Assembly: GCF_007845675.1 (NCBI RefSeq)
Contig: NZ_VOBR01000018.1
Coordinates: forward strand, 1 to 64,000
Direction of reading: 5' to 3'
DNA from: Lentzea tibetensis
GTDB taxonomy: Bacteria; Actinomycetota; Actinomycetes; Mycobacteriales; Pseudonocardiaceae
Length of the DNA: 64,000 bases
Shown: piece by piece, positions 39,310-48,843 of the stretch
Layout of the letters: each line of letters starts with the position of its first letter
Numbering within the stretch: position 1 is the stretch's first letter
Position numbers and translations under genes: made by a program
The notes under the pieces: generated by a model
What the model saw: only the letters and a program-made list of their open reading frames with translations
What the model was told of the DNA's origin: nothing
Databases searched by the model: none

Positions 39310-40884
39310 GTGACGGCATCGGCGAGTGGTATTCCGCTACCCGCGGTCGCGGGTGATGACCTGGTGGCACCCGGCCTGTCCGACCGCGTCGGCAGGCCGG
39401 GGGAGTTCCCCTACACCAGGGGAATCCGGCCGACGATGTACCGCGAGCGGCCGTGGACGATCCGGCAGCTCGCCGGGTTCGGCACGGCCCAGGACACCAA
39501 CGCCCGCTACCGGATGCTGCTCGACAACGGCTCGACCGGCATCAACGGCGTCTTCGACTACCCGAGCCTGCGCGCGTTCGACTCGGACGAGCCGCGCGCG
39601 CGGGCCGACGTCGGGCGTGGCGGCGTGGCGGTCGACGTGCGCGACGACTTCGACGACCTGTTCAAGGCCATTCCGCTGGACTCCGTCAGCGTGTCGCTGG
39701 TGTCGTCGCAGCCGATCGGTGCCGTCGCGCATCTCGCGATGTACCTGCGTTCCGCGGAACGCCAGGGCTTTGCGCGCACCTCCCTCGCGGGTACGAGCCA
39801 GAACGACTTCCTGATGGAAACGGCCATCACGATCGCGCCGGAGGCACTGCCGCCCGCCGGGTCGTTCCGGCTGGCGTGCGACCTCGCGGACTTCGCGCTG
39901 CGCGAGGTGCCGCGCTGGAACCCGGTGAGCGTCAGCGGGTACAACTACCGCGAGGCCGGTGCGGACGCCACGTTCGAGATGGCCCTGTGCCTCGCGCACG
40001 GCCAGGCCGTCGCGCGTGAGCTGATCGGGCGCGGCCACGACCCGGACCGCGTGCTGTCGCGGATCTCGTTCTTCCTCAACGCCCACAACGACTTCTTCGA
40101 GGAAGTGGCCAAGTACCGCGCGCTGCGCCGGATGTGGGCCACGTGGGTGCGCGACGAGCTGGGTGTCACTTCGCCGCGCGCACAGGCGTTCCGCTATCAC
40201 GTGCAGACCTCGGGCGTGACGAACGCCGCCCGGCACGCGCACGTCAACATCGCGCGCAGTGCGCTGCAGGGTCTCGCCGCGGTGTGCGGCGGCACGCAGT
40301 CGTTGCACCTCAACGGGTACGACGAGGCCGTGTGCATTCCCTCCGAGCACGCCGCGATGACCGCGTTGCGCACGCAGTACGTGCTGCTGCACGAGACCGG
40401 TGTCGCGAAGGTCGCGGACCCGTTGGGCGGCAGTCACCTCGTCGAGTACCTGACGGACTCGCTGGAGGCCCGCGCGGCCGAGCTGGTCGCGGTGATCGAC
40501 GACATCGGTGGTGTCGTCGCCGCGACCGAGCAGGGCTGGGTGCACGCGGAGCTCGCGCGCACCGCGTTCGCCGACCAGAAGGCCATCGAGGACGGCACCT
40601 CGCTCGTCGTCGGCGTCAACACGCAGCTGGAGGGCGACGACGAGCAGCCGATGCTCTTCGAGATCCCAGACGACACGCTGGAACGGCAGGTCGCGCGCCT
40701 GGAACTGGTGCGCTCTCGGCGTTCCGAAGTCGGTCCTGCCCTGAAGGCTGTGGCACAGGCCTGCCGCGACGGCGTCAACGTGATGCCCGCCGTGCTGGCC
40801 GCGGTCGACGCCGACGTGACGCTCGGCGAGCTGGGCCTGGTGTTCCGCGACGAGCTCGGACGATGGGAGTTCCCGCTGTGGTGA
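39310..40884 (+). CDS. B12-dependent acyl-CoA mutase, large subunit, with altered active site
   Basis: A 524-aa TIM-barrel subunit of the methylmalonyl-/isobutyryl-CoA mutase family. Family segments are PTMYRERPWTIRQLAGFGTA, LAGTSQNDFL, SGYNYREAGAD and GGTQSLHLNGYDEA. By eye against Propionibacterium mutase, the carboxylate-binding Tyr89 is Leu54, Arg207 falls near Thr174, and the carbonyl-binding His244 is Asn212. The His is kept in known methylmalonyl-, isobutyryl- and hydroxyisobutyryl-CoA mutases, as far as I recall. The enzyme is therefore unlikely to act on methylmalonyl-CoA and may rearrange a new thioester. Its stop overlaps the GTG of the small subunit. Confidence 0.85.
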   Translation: MTASASGIPLPAVAGDDLVAPGLSDRVGRPGEFPYTRGIRPTMYRERPWTIRQLAGFGTAQDTNARYRMLLDNGSTGINGVFDYPSLRAFDSDEPRARADVGRGGVAVDVRDDFDDLFKAIPLDSVSVSLVSSQPIGAVAHLAMYLRSAERQGFARTSLAGTSQNDFLMETAITIAPEALPPAGSFRLACDLADFALREVPRWNPVSVSGYNYREAGADATFEMALCLAHGQAVARELIGRGHDPDRVLSRISFFLNAHNDFFEEVAKYRALRRMWATWVRDELGVTSPRAQAFRYHVQTSGVTNAARHAHVNIARSALQGLAAVCGGTQSLHLNGYDEAVCIPSEHAAMTALRTQYVLLHETGVAKVADPLGGSHLVEYLTDSLEARAAELVAVIDDIGGVVAATEQGWVHAELARTAFADQKAIEDGTSLVVGVNTQLEGDDEQPMLFEIPDDTLERQVARLELVRSRRSEVGPALKAVAQACRDGVNVMPAVLAAVDADVTLGELGLVFRDELGRWEFPLW

Positions 40885-41276
40885 CCGCATTGCAAGGACG
40901 CAAGGCCATCGTGGCCAAGCTCGGCATGGACGCCCACTGGCGGGGCGCCATCGTCGTGTCGAACGCGCTGAAGGAAGCCGGGATGGAGGTCGTCTACCTC
41001 GGCCACGCCACGGCGCAGGACCTCGTTTCCGCGGTGGCGCAGGAGGATCCGGCTCTGCTGGGCCTGTCCACGTTGTCCGGAAACCACCTCACCGAGTGCG
41101 AGGCCGTGATGGCCGCACTCCGCGACGCGGGCCTCGACGACGTGGCCGTGGTGGTGGGCGGCTCCATCCCCGCACAGGACCACGACCGCCTGAAGTCCTT
41201 CGGCGTGGACCAGGTCTTCGGCGTGGGCAGCCCGCTGACCACCATCGTCACCAACATCGCCGACCTGATCGCCTGA
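40881..41276 (+). CDS. B12-binding small subunit of the mutase
   Basis: A 131-aa Rossmann-like cobalamin domain with the base-off binding motif Asp-x-His-x-x-Gly in GMDAHWRGA, then GLSTLSG and VVGGSIP, all typical of mutase small subunits. It completes the mutase with the preceding gene (overlap GTGA), and the MeaB-like protein should act as chaperone. The pair is split, as in isobutyryl-CoA and hydroxyisobutyryl-CoA mutases. A strong hairpin terminator follows 3 nt after the stop. Confidence 0.92.
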   Translation: MTALQGRKAIVAKLGMDAHWRGAIVVSNALKEAGMEVVYLGHATAQDLVSAVAQEDPALLGLSTLSGNHLTECEAVMAALRDAGLDDVAVVVGGSIPAQDHDRLKSFGVDQVFGVGSPLTTIVTNIADLIA

Positions 41277-41278
41277 AC

Positions 41279-41319
41279 GCCGTCAGGGCCACCCCTCAGC
41301 GAGGGGTGGCCCTGACGGC
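41279..41319. terminator. Perfect 19-bp bidirectional terminator
   Basis: Arms 41279-41297 and 41301-41319 are perfectly complementary around a 3-nt loop. It separates the mutase genes (plus) from the convergent MFS gene (minus) and serves both. Confidence 0.88.
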
Positions 41320-41327
41320 ATTTCGGC

Positions 41328-42725
41328 CTAGCGGCGGGAGCGGATCAGCAGCGAGGCCAGGATGATGGCTGCGGCGAAGCCGGCACCTGCGGCGAAGCTG
41401 CCGGACATCGACGCCGTGAACTGGGCGTCCGGGGCCGCGGAAGCCGACACGGCCGTCGCGATCGCGACGATGATCGCGAGCGAGATCGACGAGCCGACGT
41501 TCTGCACGGCGTTGACGACGCTCGAGGCGGAGCCGGAACCGGAGTCCTCGACACCCGACGTGGCGTGCACGGTCGCCGGGATGATCGTGAACGCGAGCCC
41601 GGCGCCGACCAGCAGCAGCGACGGCAGGATGGCGGTCCAGAACGAGTCGCCCGGCTCCATCCGCAGCAGCCACACGTTGGCGGCCACCAGCATCAACGCG
41701 CCGAGCACGATCACCTGACGCCCGCCGATGCGCGCGTCCAGCTTGCCGGCCGGACCGGCGGCACCGACCATGCCCACCGACACCAGCAGGAACGCCAGCG
41801 CCACCGTCATCGGTGTGTACCCGGCGACGAGCTGGAGGTACTGGCCGAGGAAGAAGAACAGGCCGATCTGCGTGCCGGGCATGAGCGCCAGCACCAGGTA
41901 CGCGCCGACGCGCGACCGGTCGGAGAACAGCGACAGGTCCAGCAGCGGCTGCGCGGCCCGCCGGGTGATCGTCACGAACACCCCGAGCAGCACCAGACCG
42001 CCGACGACGTACCAGGACGCACTGGCCCAGCCGTTGGTCTGCGAGCTGGTCAGCCCGTACACCAGCGCGACGAGCCCGAGCGTCGACACCAGAGCACCCG
42101 CCACGTCGAACCGGCCGGACTCCCGAGGCGTCTCACCGACGACGGCAGGCGTGACGACCAGCAGGACCAGCCCGATCACACCGGCCAGCCCCATCTGCAG
42201 CTTCCACGAGCCGAACGACCCGAGCGCGCCCGCGAGGAGCAGGCCGACGGCCGCGCCGGTGCCACCGGCGATGGTGTAGACGCCGATCGCCTTGCGGCGC
42301 AACGCACCCTCGGCGAACATGTTCATGATCAACGCGAGCACGCACGGCGTGGCAAGGGCCGCACCGGCGCCCTGCACACCGCGCGCGAGGATCAGCAGCC
42401 ACGCGTCGGGCGCGACGACCCGAGCGAGACAACCGATGGTGTACAACGCCATGCCGGCGACGAACACCCTGCGCTTGCCGAGGATGTCGCCCACCCGTCC
42501 CCCGAGCAGCAGCAGGCCGCCGTAGGGGAGCAGGTAGGCGTTCACCACCAGCGACAGCTCGACCTGCGTCAGGTCGAGCGCGGTTCCTATCTGCGCCAAC
42601 GAGATGTTCACGACCATCTCGTCGACGAGGATGAGCGCCCAGAAGCTGACCACGACGGCGAGCGCGACCGCGGTGCGGCCCCTGATCCGATCAGGCGCCG
42701 GTGGCGCCAACAGCTGCGTGGACAT
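41328..42725 (-). CDS. DHA2-type MFS drug exporter (14 helices)
   Basis: A 465-aa proton-driven multidrug exporter of the EmrB/QacA (DHA2) subfamily. Motif A reads GGRVGDILGKRRVF, motif C-like GGTGAAVGLLLAG lies near residue 155, and fourteen helices are predicted. The D1 motif is seen as ILVDEMVVNISLAQIG. The ATG at 42725 is chosen; the frame reads open further but into the flavoprotein gene. It is last in a leftward run after the SatP-like and flavin-oxidase genes and is a likely self-resistance pump. Confidence 0.9.
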   Translation of the reverse strand: MSTQLLAPPAPDRIRGRTAVALAVVVSFWALILVDEMVVNISLAQIGTALDLTQVELSLVVNAYLLPYGGLLLLGGRVGDILGKRRVFVAGMALYTIGCLARVVAPDAWLLILARGVQGAGAALATPCVLALIMNMFAEGALRRKAIGVYTIAGGTGAAVGLLLAGALGSFGSWKLQMGLAGVIGLVLLVVTPAVVGETPRESGRFDVAGALVSTLGLVALVYGLTSSQTNGWASASWYVVGGLVLLGVFVTITRRAAQPLLDLSLFSDRSRVGAYLVLALMPGTQIGLFFFLGQYLQLVAGYTPMTVALAFLLVSVGMVGAAGPAGKLDARIGGRQVIVLGALMLVAANVWLLRMEPGDSFWTAILPSLLLVGAGLAFTIIPATVHATSGVEDSGSGSASSVVNAVQNVGSSISLAIIVAIATAVSASAAPDAQFTASMSGSFAAGAGFAAAIILASLLIRSRR

Positions 42726-42741
42726 GGGCGGCTTCCAATCG

Positions 42742-44334
42742 TTAGGCGGGGACGATGGACATGGAGTGCTTGAACACGTTGCGCGGGTCGTAGCGCTTCT
42801 TGATGCGCTGCAGGCGCGGGTAGTTGTCGCGGTAGTAGAGGGTGTGCCACGGCACGCCCGAGGTGTTCCACGCCGGGTCGAGCAGGTCGCTGTCGGCGTA
42901 GTTGATGAACGCGCCACCGTTGGTCGCGTTCGGCACGGGCACGCCGCCGGTGGTGGCGTAGACGTCGCGGTAGAGGTTGCGCACCCACGTCATGTGGGTC
43001 TCGTCCTCCCACTCGCCGGTCCAGCCGCCCGCGGTGAAGTACACGCGCAGGATCGAGTCGCGGTGCACGGCCGCGGTCGCGTCGGACGCGACGCTGTTGA
43101 TCTGGCCGCCGAACCCGGTCATGTTCACCAGCGCGTTGGCGTTGGAGTAGCCGGGATCGTTGAGGTAGCGGTAGATCGTGGAGATCTGCGCGTCGCTGTA
43201 GCCCTTGCGCAGGTCCGCGGTCTTGTTCTTCTGACGGCCCGCCGGGTCGCTGACCCAGTTGCGCGGGTCGAGCCACGAGGTGACCTCGCCGAAGTCCGCG
43301 ATGGGCGTGGCGCCGACGTCCGCCATGATCGAGTTGAAGTGCGCGTCCAGCATGGCCTGGCCGCCGGACACGGTGTCCTCGACGCCGGCCAGCACGCCGA
43401 TCGTGCCCGCGGCGGCGTGGTTCGCGAAGAGGGTGCCCCAGAGCTTGGTGTTCGGGTTGCCCGGCGCGCTGTTCGCCTCGAACCAGTTGCTGTAGTTGCG
43501 GATCAGCTTGATGAACGACTGCTCCGACATGCCCTGCCACGAGTACATGACCATGCGGGCGCGCTGGTTGCCCGTGCTGGGCAACAGCTTGCGCGGATCG
43601 GTCGACGTGGCACCGGGCGAGCGGAACCAGTACTTCGTGACGATGCCGAAGTTGCCGCCGCCACCGCCGGTGTGCGCCCACCACAGGTCGCGGTTCGGGT
43701 CGGTCGCCTCGCGGGTCGCCACCACCAGCTTGGGGGTGCCTGCCGCGTCGACCGTCACGACCTCGATCGCGTACAGGTGGTCGACGGTGATGCCGTAGCG
43801 GCGCGAGTAGAAGCCGTAGCCGCCACCGGGGATGTGGCCGCCGACGCCGACGGCCGCGCAGCCGGTGCCGGGGATCATGACGCCCCAGCCCTTGAACAGG
43901 GTCTCGGCCATCCGGCCGATCGTGGCGCCCGGCTCGACGCAGAACGCGCGCTTGGCCTCGTCGTAGTACACCTCGTCCAGCTGCGAGAGGTCGATGAGCG
44001 CCTTGACGTCCGTCGTCGTGAAGTTCTCCATGCAGTGGCCGCCGGAGCGCGCGGCGATGCGCTTGCCCGCGGCGACGGCGTCGCCGACGGCGGAGACGAC
44101 GTGTGCTGGTGTGCCTACTACTTTGGAGTAGTCGGGGCTTCCTACGTACCTGGTGTTGTGCGCGCGTTGCACGCTCAGGTAGCGAGGATCACCGACGGGG
44201 ATGGTGACAGGCCCGAAGGGGGCGCACGTCCTGGCGGCCTCGGCGGCGGCCGTCGCGACCGACGTTCCCGCCACCAGGCTCGCTCCGCCGATCGCCGTAC
44301 CGGCCAGGAATCCTCGACGGGACAGTGCAGTCAT
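42742..44334 (-). CDS. Tat-exported berberine-bridge-type FAD oxidase, bicovalent flavin
   Basis: A 530-aa flavoprotein oxidase of the BBE/FAD_binding_4 family. A twin-arginine signal (LSRRGFLAG, residues about 4-33) means it works outside the membrane. The flavin should be doubly attached: His100 in RSGGHCMEN and Cys159 in GTGCAAVGVGGHIPGGGYG. The C-terminal BBE segment with YYRDNYPRLQRIKKRYDPRNVF is present. Exported members oxidise alcohols or amines at a late step, as in prodrug activation; McrA of mitomycin producers uses a similar fold for resistance. GAGGTGAG precedes the ATG. A hairpin separates it from the gene upstream. Confidence 0.88.
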   Translation of the reverse strand: MTALSRRGFLAGTAIGGASLVAGTSVATAAAEAARTCAPFGPVTIPVGDPRYLSVQRAHNTRYVGSPDYSKVVGTPAHVVSAVGDAVAAGKRIAARSGGHCMENFTTTDVKALIDLSQLDEVYYDEAKRAFCVEPGATIGRMAETLFKGWGVMIPGTGCAAVGVGGHIPGGGYGFYSRRYGITVDHLYAIEVVTVDAAGTPKLVVATREATDPNRDLWWAHTGGGGGNFGIVTKYWFRSPGATSTDPRKLLPSTGNQRARMVMYSWQGMSEQSFIKLIRNYSNWFEANSAPGNPNTKLWGTLFANHAAAGTIGVLAGVEDTVSGGQAMLDAHFNSIMADVGATPIADFGEVTSWLDPRNWVSDPAGRQKNKTADLRKGYSDAQISTIYRYLNDPGYSNANALVNMTGFGGQINSVASDATAAVHRDSILRVYFTAGGWTGEWEDETHMTWVRNLYRDVYATTGGVPVPNATNGGAFINYADSDLLDPAWNTSGVPWHTLYYRDNYPRLQRIKKRYDPRNVFKHSMSIVPA

Positions 44335-44365
44335 GTTCTCACCTCGAAGTAGTTGAAACCGACCC

Positions 44366-44396
44366 TGGTCTCGGTGGCGATTCGCCACCGAGACCA
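44366..44396 (-). terminator. Hairpin between the SatP-like gene and the flavin oxidase
   Basis: A perfect 14-bp stem (44366-44379 with 44383-44396) with a 3-nt loop lies 24 nt after the SatP-like stop. It probably lowers readthrough into the oxidase gene. Confidence 0.75.
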
Positions 44397-44419
44397 AGCA
44401 GGACCACTTGTGCTGAACC

Positions 44420-45118
44420 TCAGCGCTTGATGAACGGCTTTCCCATGGGGAAGGACTTGCCGCCGAGAGCGGCGTTCGTGGCGCTCATGAAGAGGTACAG
44501 ACCGAGGAACGGCATGATGAACAGCGCGGCGATGCCGGGGTGCAGGATGAACGGGTCGCCACCGGCACCGGGACGAGCGATGCTGACCGCCGAGAACAGC
44601 GTGATCAGCGAGAAGTCGACCAGCACGAACAGCAGCGTGATGGCCTTCGGCAGGCGCAGCGTCGCGAACGTCATCGCCAGCATCAGTACGAACCACACGA
44701 GCAGGAAGTTCGCGTTCGCGCCGCGCTGAGCGGGCTCCGGGAGCTTGCCGAACCAGTTGTCGAGCAGGCCGACGATCAGGACGGTGAAGCTCAGCCAGAA
44801 CGCGCCGAACAGGCCGAAGATCGCGGCCTGCACGCCGTCGTTGCGCTTGATGGCCCAGATGCTCGCGACGATCAGCAGCAAGCCGCTGGCCACGATCATG
44901 ATCGGCAGCCCGCCCGCGAGCGTGCTGGGGATCGTGGTCTGGTTGAAGCCGGTGAGGAACAGCGCGAGAGACAGCGCCCCGATGGCGAACGCGGGGTAAC
45001 CGAGCAGCGCCGGGTTCGCGCTGAGAGAGGTCGGGACCTCGGTCGGTGCGGTCTCGGTCTTCTCGACGGCCACCTTGTGCCCGTTCGAGGTCTGGGACGG
45101 AATTTCCGTAGTGGTCAT
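44420..45118 (-). CDS. SatP/YaaH-type acetate-succinate transporter (GPR1/FUN34/YaaH)
   Basis: A 232-aa membrane protein with six helices. The family signature NPALLGYPAFAIGALSLALFLTGF (usual form NPxPLGLxxFG) begins near residue 33. These proteins move acetate and other short monocarboxylates. The polar N-terminus of about 30 residues is longer than usual. GGAGAG precedes the ATG at 45118. It is divergent from pabAB, and its promoter shows a variant of the cluster motif, so it may import or export a small acid linked to the pathway. Confidence 0.82.
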   Translation of the reverse strand: MTTTEIPSQTSNGHKVAVEKTETAPTEVPTSLSANPALLGYPAFAIGALSLALFLTGFNQTTIPSTLAGGLPIMIVASGLLLIVASIWAIKRNDGVQAAIFGLFGAFWLSFTVLIVGLLDNWFGKLPEPAQRGANANFLLVWFVLMLAMTFATLRLPKAITLLFVLVDFSLITLFSAVSIARPGAGGDPFILHPGIAALFIMPFLGLYLFMSATNAALGGKSFPMGKPFIKR

Positions 45119-45154
45119 GAGTTCTCTCCGGTCGCTCGACATCTGGCGATCCGA

Positions 45155-45188
45155 AAGCTAGCGAGCGCCGTTCTCACATCAGTAAACG
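45155..45188 (-). promoter_or_regulatory. Variant cluster-type promoter of the SatP-like gene
   Basis: On the minus strand GTGAGAA (45177-45171), 10 nt, TAGCTT (45160-45155). The 3' heptamer and its distance to the -10 box match the other cluster promoters; the second heptamer position does not. The opposite strand of this gap should hold the pabAB promoter; TTGTTC (45237) and TTTACT (45261) are weak candidates for it. Confidence 0.4.
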
Positions 45189-45309
45189 CAGAGATTCGTA
45201 CGGCTCTTTCGCCAGTCTCACCACGCTCTTGTCCCCTTGTTCGCGTCCGAGCGACTCCAATTTACTAACCAGGCGGCAAAGCGGACGACCAGGCTGAAAT
45301 GGGGGTTGT

Positions 45310-47370
45310 ATGCGCACGCTGCTCATCGACAACCACGATTCGTACACCTACAACCTGTTTCAGTTGATGGCCGAGGTGTACGGCACGCCTCCGGTGGTGG
45401 TGACCAACGACGACGAACGCTGGTCGTCGCTGGACGTGGACGGGTTCGACGCGATCGTCGTCTCGCCCGGTCCCGGCCACCCCGGACGCACCCGCGACCT
45501 CGGCGCTGTGCGCGCGGTGCTCCGGCACACCTCCGTCCCGTTGCTGGGCGTGTGCCTCGGTCACCAGGCGATCGCCCTGCTCGCCGGAGCCGATGTCGTC
45601 GGCGCTCCGCAGCCGAGGCACGGGCACCTGACTCGGGTGCGCCACAACGGATCCGGCTTGTTCGACGGGCTGCCACAGGACTTCACCGCCGTCCGCTACC
45701 ACTCGCTGTGCGTGCCACCCGAGAGCTTGCCCGCGACGCTCGAAGCGACGGCGTGGGCCGAGGACGGCGTGCTGATGGGGTTGCGGCACCGGGAACGTCC
45801 CATGTGGGGCGTGCAGTTCCACCCGGAGTCGATCGCGTCCGAGCACGGCGCCTGGTTGATCGAGAACTTCGGCAGGCTCGCCGCGAAGACGTTGGCGGAA
45901 CAGGGGAAGGCCTTGCGCGCCCCGGTCGCCGACGAACCGGTGCGTGAGGTGATCACGGTGCGCCCGGCGGGTGAACCGTGGCGCGTGCTGCACCGCGAGC
46001 TCGGCCGCGAGGTCGACACGGCGTCGGTGTTCGCGGACCTCTTCGGCGGGCTCGACCACGCTTTCTGGCTCGACAGCAGCCGCGTCGAGCCCGGCCTGTC
46101 GCGGTTCTCGTTCCTCGGCGCGCCCGAGGGCCCGCACGGCGAGGTGCTGACGTACACGATCGACGAGACCGAAGAGTCGATCTTCGACGCCCTGCGCGCG
46201 CGGCTGGCCGCGCCGGTCGAGGGTGCGCCGGACGTGCCGTTCGACCTGACCGCCGGCTACGTGGGCTACTTCGGCTACGAGCTGAAGGGCGAGCTGGGGT
46301 CGCCGAACCGGCACCGCGCGCTCACCCCGGACGCGGTGTGGATGTCGACGACCCGCATGGTCGTCGTGGACCACGAGGAACGCGTCACGCACCTGGTCGC
46401 GCTGACCCGCGGCGACGACGTCACCGCTGCGGAGTGGCTCGACGACACCGAACGCCGGATCGCCGAGCTGCCGCCGTTGCCGGAACCACGTGAGCCGCTC
46501 GAGTTCGGCTACGACCCCGGCCCCGGCCTGATGCTGGCGCGGCAGGACTACATCGACAAGGTCGAGGCGTGCCAGCGGCAGCTGCACGCAGGTGAGAGCT
46601 ACGAGATCTGCCTGACGACCAGGACGAGCCTCCCGCTGCTCGACACCGACCCGCTGAAGCTGTACCTGGTGCAGCGCAGGACGAACCCCGCGCCGTACGC
46701 GGCGTTCCTGCGGCTCGACGGAGTGTCGGTGATGTGCTCGTCGCCCGAGCGGTTCCTGCGCGTCGACCGCGACCGGACCGTGGAGTCCAAGCCCATCAAG
46801 GGAACCACCGCCCGATGCGACGACCTGCTCGAGGACGCGCGGCTGCGGGCCAGCCTCAGCGAGGACCCTAAGGTCCGCGCCGAGAACCTGATGATCGTCG
46901 ACCTGCTGCGCAACGACCTCGGCCGGGTGTGCGAGATCGGCTCGGTGCACGTGCCGAGGTACATGGCGGTGGAGAGCTACGCGACCGTGCACCAGCTCGT
47001 GTCGACGGTGCGGGGCAGCCTGCGCGACGACGTGGACACGATCGCCGCCGTGTGCGCGTGCTTCCCCGGCGGCTCGATGACCGGTGCGCCGAAGATGCGC
47101 ACGATGGAGATCATCGACCAGCTGGAGCAGACGGCGCGCGGCATCTTCTCCGGCTCCATCGGTTTCCTGTCCTGCAACGGAACCGCGGACCTGAACATCG
47201 TGATCCGCACGGCCGTCTCGGACGGGCACAGCCTCTCGATCGGTGCGGGCGGCGCGATCGTCCTCGACTCCGTTCCCGAGGACGAGTTCGAGGAAATGCT
47301 GCTGAAGGCACGGGCCCCGATGCGCGGGCTCGGCGCACCGCGATCCCATCTCTTGGAGGCGAAGCGATGA
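45310..47370 (+). CDS. pabAB: Fused aminodeoxychorismate synthase (PabA-PabB)
   Basis: A 686-aa fusion. Residues about 1-195 are a glutamine amidotransferase with Cys82 in GVCLGHQ and the His/Glu pair in FHPES. Residues about 225-686 are the chorismate-binding half. The diagnostic motif is PIKGT (495-499) with Lys497, as in PabB, where anthranilate synthases read PIAGT; this Lys forms the covalent chorismate adduct. The product is therefore 4-amino-4-deoxychorismate, the source of p-aminobenzoate or p-aminophenylalanine-type units. No lyase or mutase follows in the window. It is the first gene of a long rightward operon and overlaps the next start. Confidence 0.92.
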   Translation: MRTLLIDNHDSYTYNLFQLMAEVYGTPPVVVTNDDERWSSLDVDGFDAIVVSPGPGHPGRTRDLGAVRAVLRHTSVPLLGVCLGHQAIALLAGADVVGAPQPRHGHLTRVRHNGSGLFDGLPQDFTAVRYHSLCVPPESLPATLEATAWAEDGVLMGLRHRERPMWGVQFHPESIASEHGAWLIENFGRLAAKTLAEQGKALRAPVADEPVREVITVRPAGEPWRVLHRELGREVDTASVFADLFGGLDHAFWLDSSRVEPGLSRFSFLGAPEGPHGEVLTYTIDETEESIFDALRARLAAPVEGAPDVPFDLTAGYVGYFGYELKGELGSPNRHRALTPDAVWMSTTRMVVVDHEERVTHLVALTRGDDVTAAEWLDDTERRIAELPPLPEPREPLEFGYDPGPGLMLARQDYIDKVEACQRQLHAGESYEICLTTRTSLPLLDTDPLKLYLVQRRTNPAPYAAFLRLDGVSVMCSSPERFLRVDRDRTVESKPIKGTTARCDDLLEDARLRASLSEDPKVRAENLMIVDLLRNDLGRVCEIGSVHVPRYMAVESYATVHQLVSTVRGSLRDDVDTIAAVCACFPGGSMTGAPKMRTMEIIDQLEQTARGIFSGSIGFLSCNGTADLNIVIRTAVSDGHSLSIGAGGAIVLDSVPEDEFEEMLLKARAPMRGLGAPRSHLLEAKR

Positions 47371-48815
47371 CGCGCTCCGGCAAGGAGTACCTGGAGTCGT
47401 TGCGCGACGGCCGGGTCATCTGGCTCGACGGCGAACGGGTGGACGACGTCACGACGCACCCCGCGTTCCGCCGCTCGGTCCAGTCGATCTCCGAGCTGTA
47501 CGACATGACGCACGAACCGGAGTTCGCCGACGCGCTCACCGTCGACCACGACGGCACGAAGATCCTGCGCGCGCACCAGATTCCGCGCACCAAGGACGAG
47601 CTCAAGGCCAAGGGCCGGGCGTTCAAGGTGTGGTCGGAGGCGACGTTCGGCTTCTTCGGCCGCTCGCCCGACTACATGGCGTCCGCGGTCGCCGGGTTCG
47701 CCGCCGTGCCCAGCGTCTTCCAGAGCGACTTCGACGGGTCGGCCAACATCCTGGCGCACTGGGAGCGGATGGCCACACAGGACCTGTACCAGGCCCACAC
47801 GCTGGTCAACCCGCAGATCGACCGCACCAAGGCGCCGTCCCAGCAAGAGGAGGACGACCTCTGCCTGCGGGTGGTCCAGGAACGCGGCGACGGCATGGTC
47901 GTGCGCGGCGCCAAGATGATCGGCACCGCGGCCGCGTTCGCGGACGAGATGCTGGTCGGCGTCACGCAACGGATGGCGCCCAGCGAGGCCGACTACGCGG
48001 TGAGCTTCTCCGTTCCCGTTGCCACACCGGGCATCCAGTTCGTCAGCCGCACCTCCTACGAGGGCCGCGCGACGAGCGTCTTCGACTACCCGCTCTCCAG
48101 CCGGTTCGACGAGAACGACGCGCTGGTCGTGTTCGACGACGTCTTCGTGCCGTGGGAGCGGGTCTTCGCCTACCGCGACCCGGTGGTGTGCCAGGAGCAG
48201 TTCTGGAAGACGCCCGCGTTCCTCAGCTTCGTGCACCACGGCGCGATCCGGCTGTGGACCAAGCTCGAGTTCATGGTCGGCGTGGCGATCCTCGTCGCGC
48301 GGGCCAACAACACCTACGACCTGCCGCCGGTGCGGATGCAGATCGGCAAGCTCATGGCGTGGGTCAACACGGCCAAGGCCGTCGCGATCGCCATCGAGGA
48401 CGGCGCCGAGCCGATGGGTGCGGCCATGGCGCCGAACCGCGAGATGTCGTGCGCCCAGCTCGCCATCGGGCCGGACCTCTACCCGAAGGTGCTGGCGGAG
48501 ATCAAGCTCCTCGCCGGTGGCGGGCTGATCCAGCTCCCGGCGTCCTACCGGGACCTCCAGCACCCCGAGGTCTCCAAGCTGCTGAACAAGTACGTCCGCT
48601 CACCCGGTCACGACGCCGAGTCGCGGATCAAGCTGCTGAAGCTCGCGTGGGACGCGCTCGGCAGCGAGTTCGCCGGCAGGCACGACCAGTACGAGCGCTT
48701 CTACCACGGCTCACCCCACGTCTACCTCCCCGCGCTGGTGCGCGAGGGAGATCCCGAGTCCTACGCGGCGCTGGCCAGACGGTGCCTCGACGGCTACGGC
48801 CTCGAAGAGCTCTGA
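47367..48815 (+). CDS. HpaB-type reduced-FAD aromatic hydroxylase
   Basis: A 482-aa monooxygenase of the 4-hydroxyphenylacetate 3-hydroxylase family. [25 protein letters not shown] at the N-terminus, [10 protein letters not shown] in the middle and [21 protein letters not shown] near residue 390 are family marks. It needs reduced FAD from a separate reductase, most likely the one at 23.2 kb. It ortho-hydroxylates a phenol or aniline; relatives such as the tomaymycin TomE protein act on anthranilates. It is coupled to pabAB by ATGA overlap. Confidence 0.9.
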   Translation: MTRSGKEYLESLRDGRVIWLDGERVDDVTTHPAFRRSVQSISELYDMTHEPEFADALTVDHDGTKILRAHQIPRTKDELKAKGRAFKVWSEATFGFFGRSPDYMASAVAGFAAVPSVFQSDFDGSANILAHWERMATQDLYQAHTLVNPQIDRTKAPSQQEEDDLCLRVVQERGDGMVVRGAKMIGTAAAFADEMLVGVTQRMAPSEADYAVSFSVPVATPGIQFVSRTSYEGRATSVFDYPLSSRFDENDALVVFDDVFVPWERVFAYRDPVVCQEQFWKTPAFLSFVHHGAIRLWTKLEFMVGVAILVARANNTYDLPPVRMQIGKLMAWVNTAKAVAIAIEDGAEPMGAAMAPNREMSCAQLAIGPDLYPKVLAEIKLLAGGGLIQLPASYRDLQHPEVSKLLNKYVRSPGHDAESRIKLLKLAWDALGSEFAGRHDQYERFYHGSPHVYLPALVREGDPESYAALARRCLDGYGLEEL

Positions 48816-48843
48816 GAACACCATCCACCGAAAGGAACCAGTC

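Noticed and set aside
45310-47370. Anthranilate synthase or phenazine PhzE
   Set aside because: The amidotransferase is N-terminal and the chorismate half reads PIKGT, the PabB form, not PIAGT.
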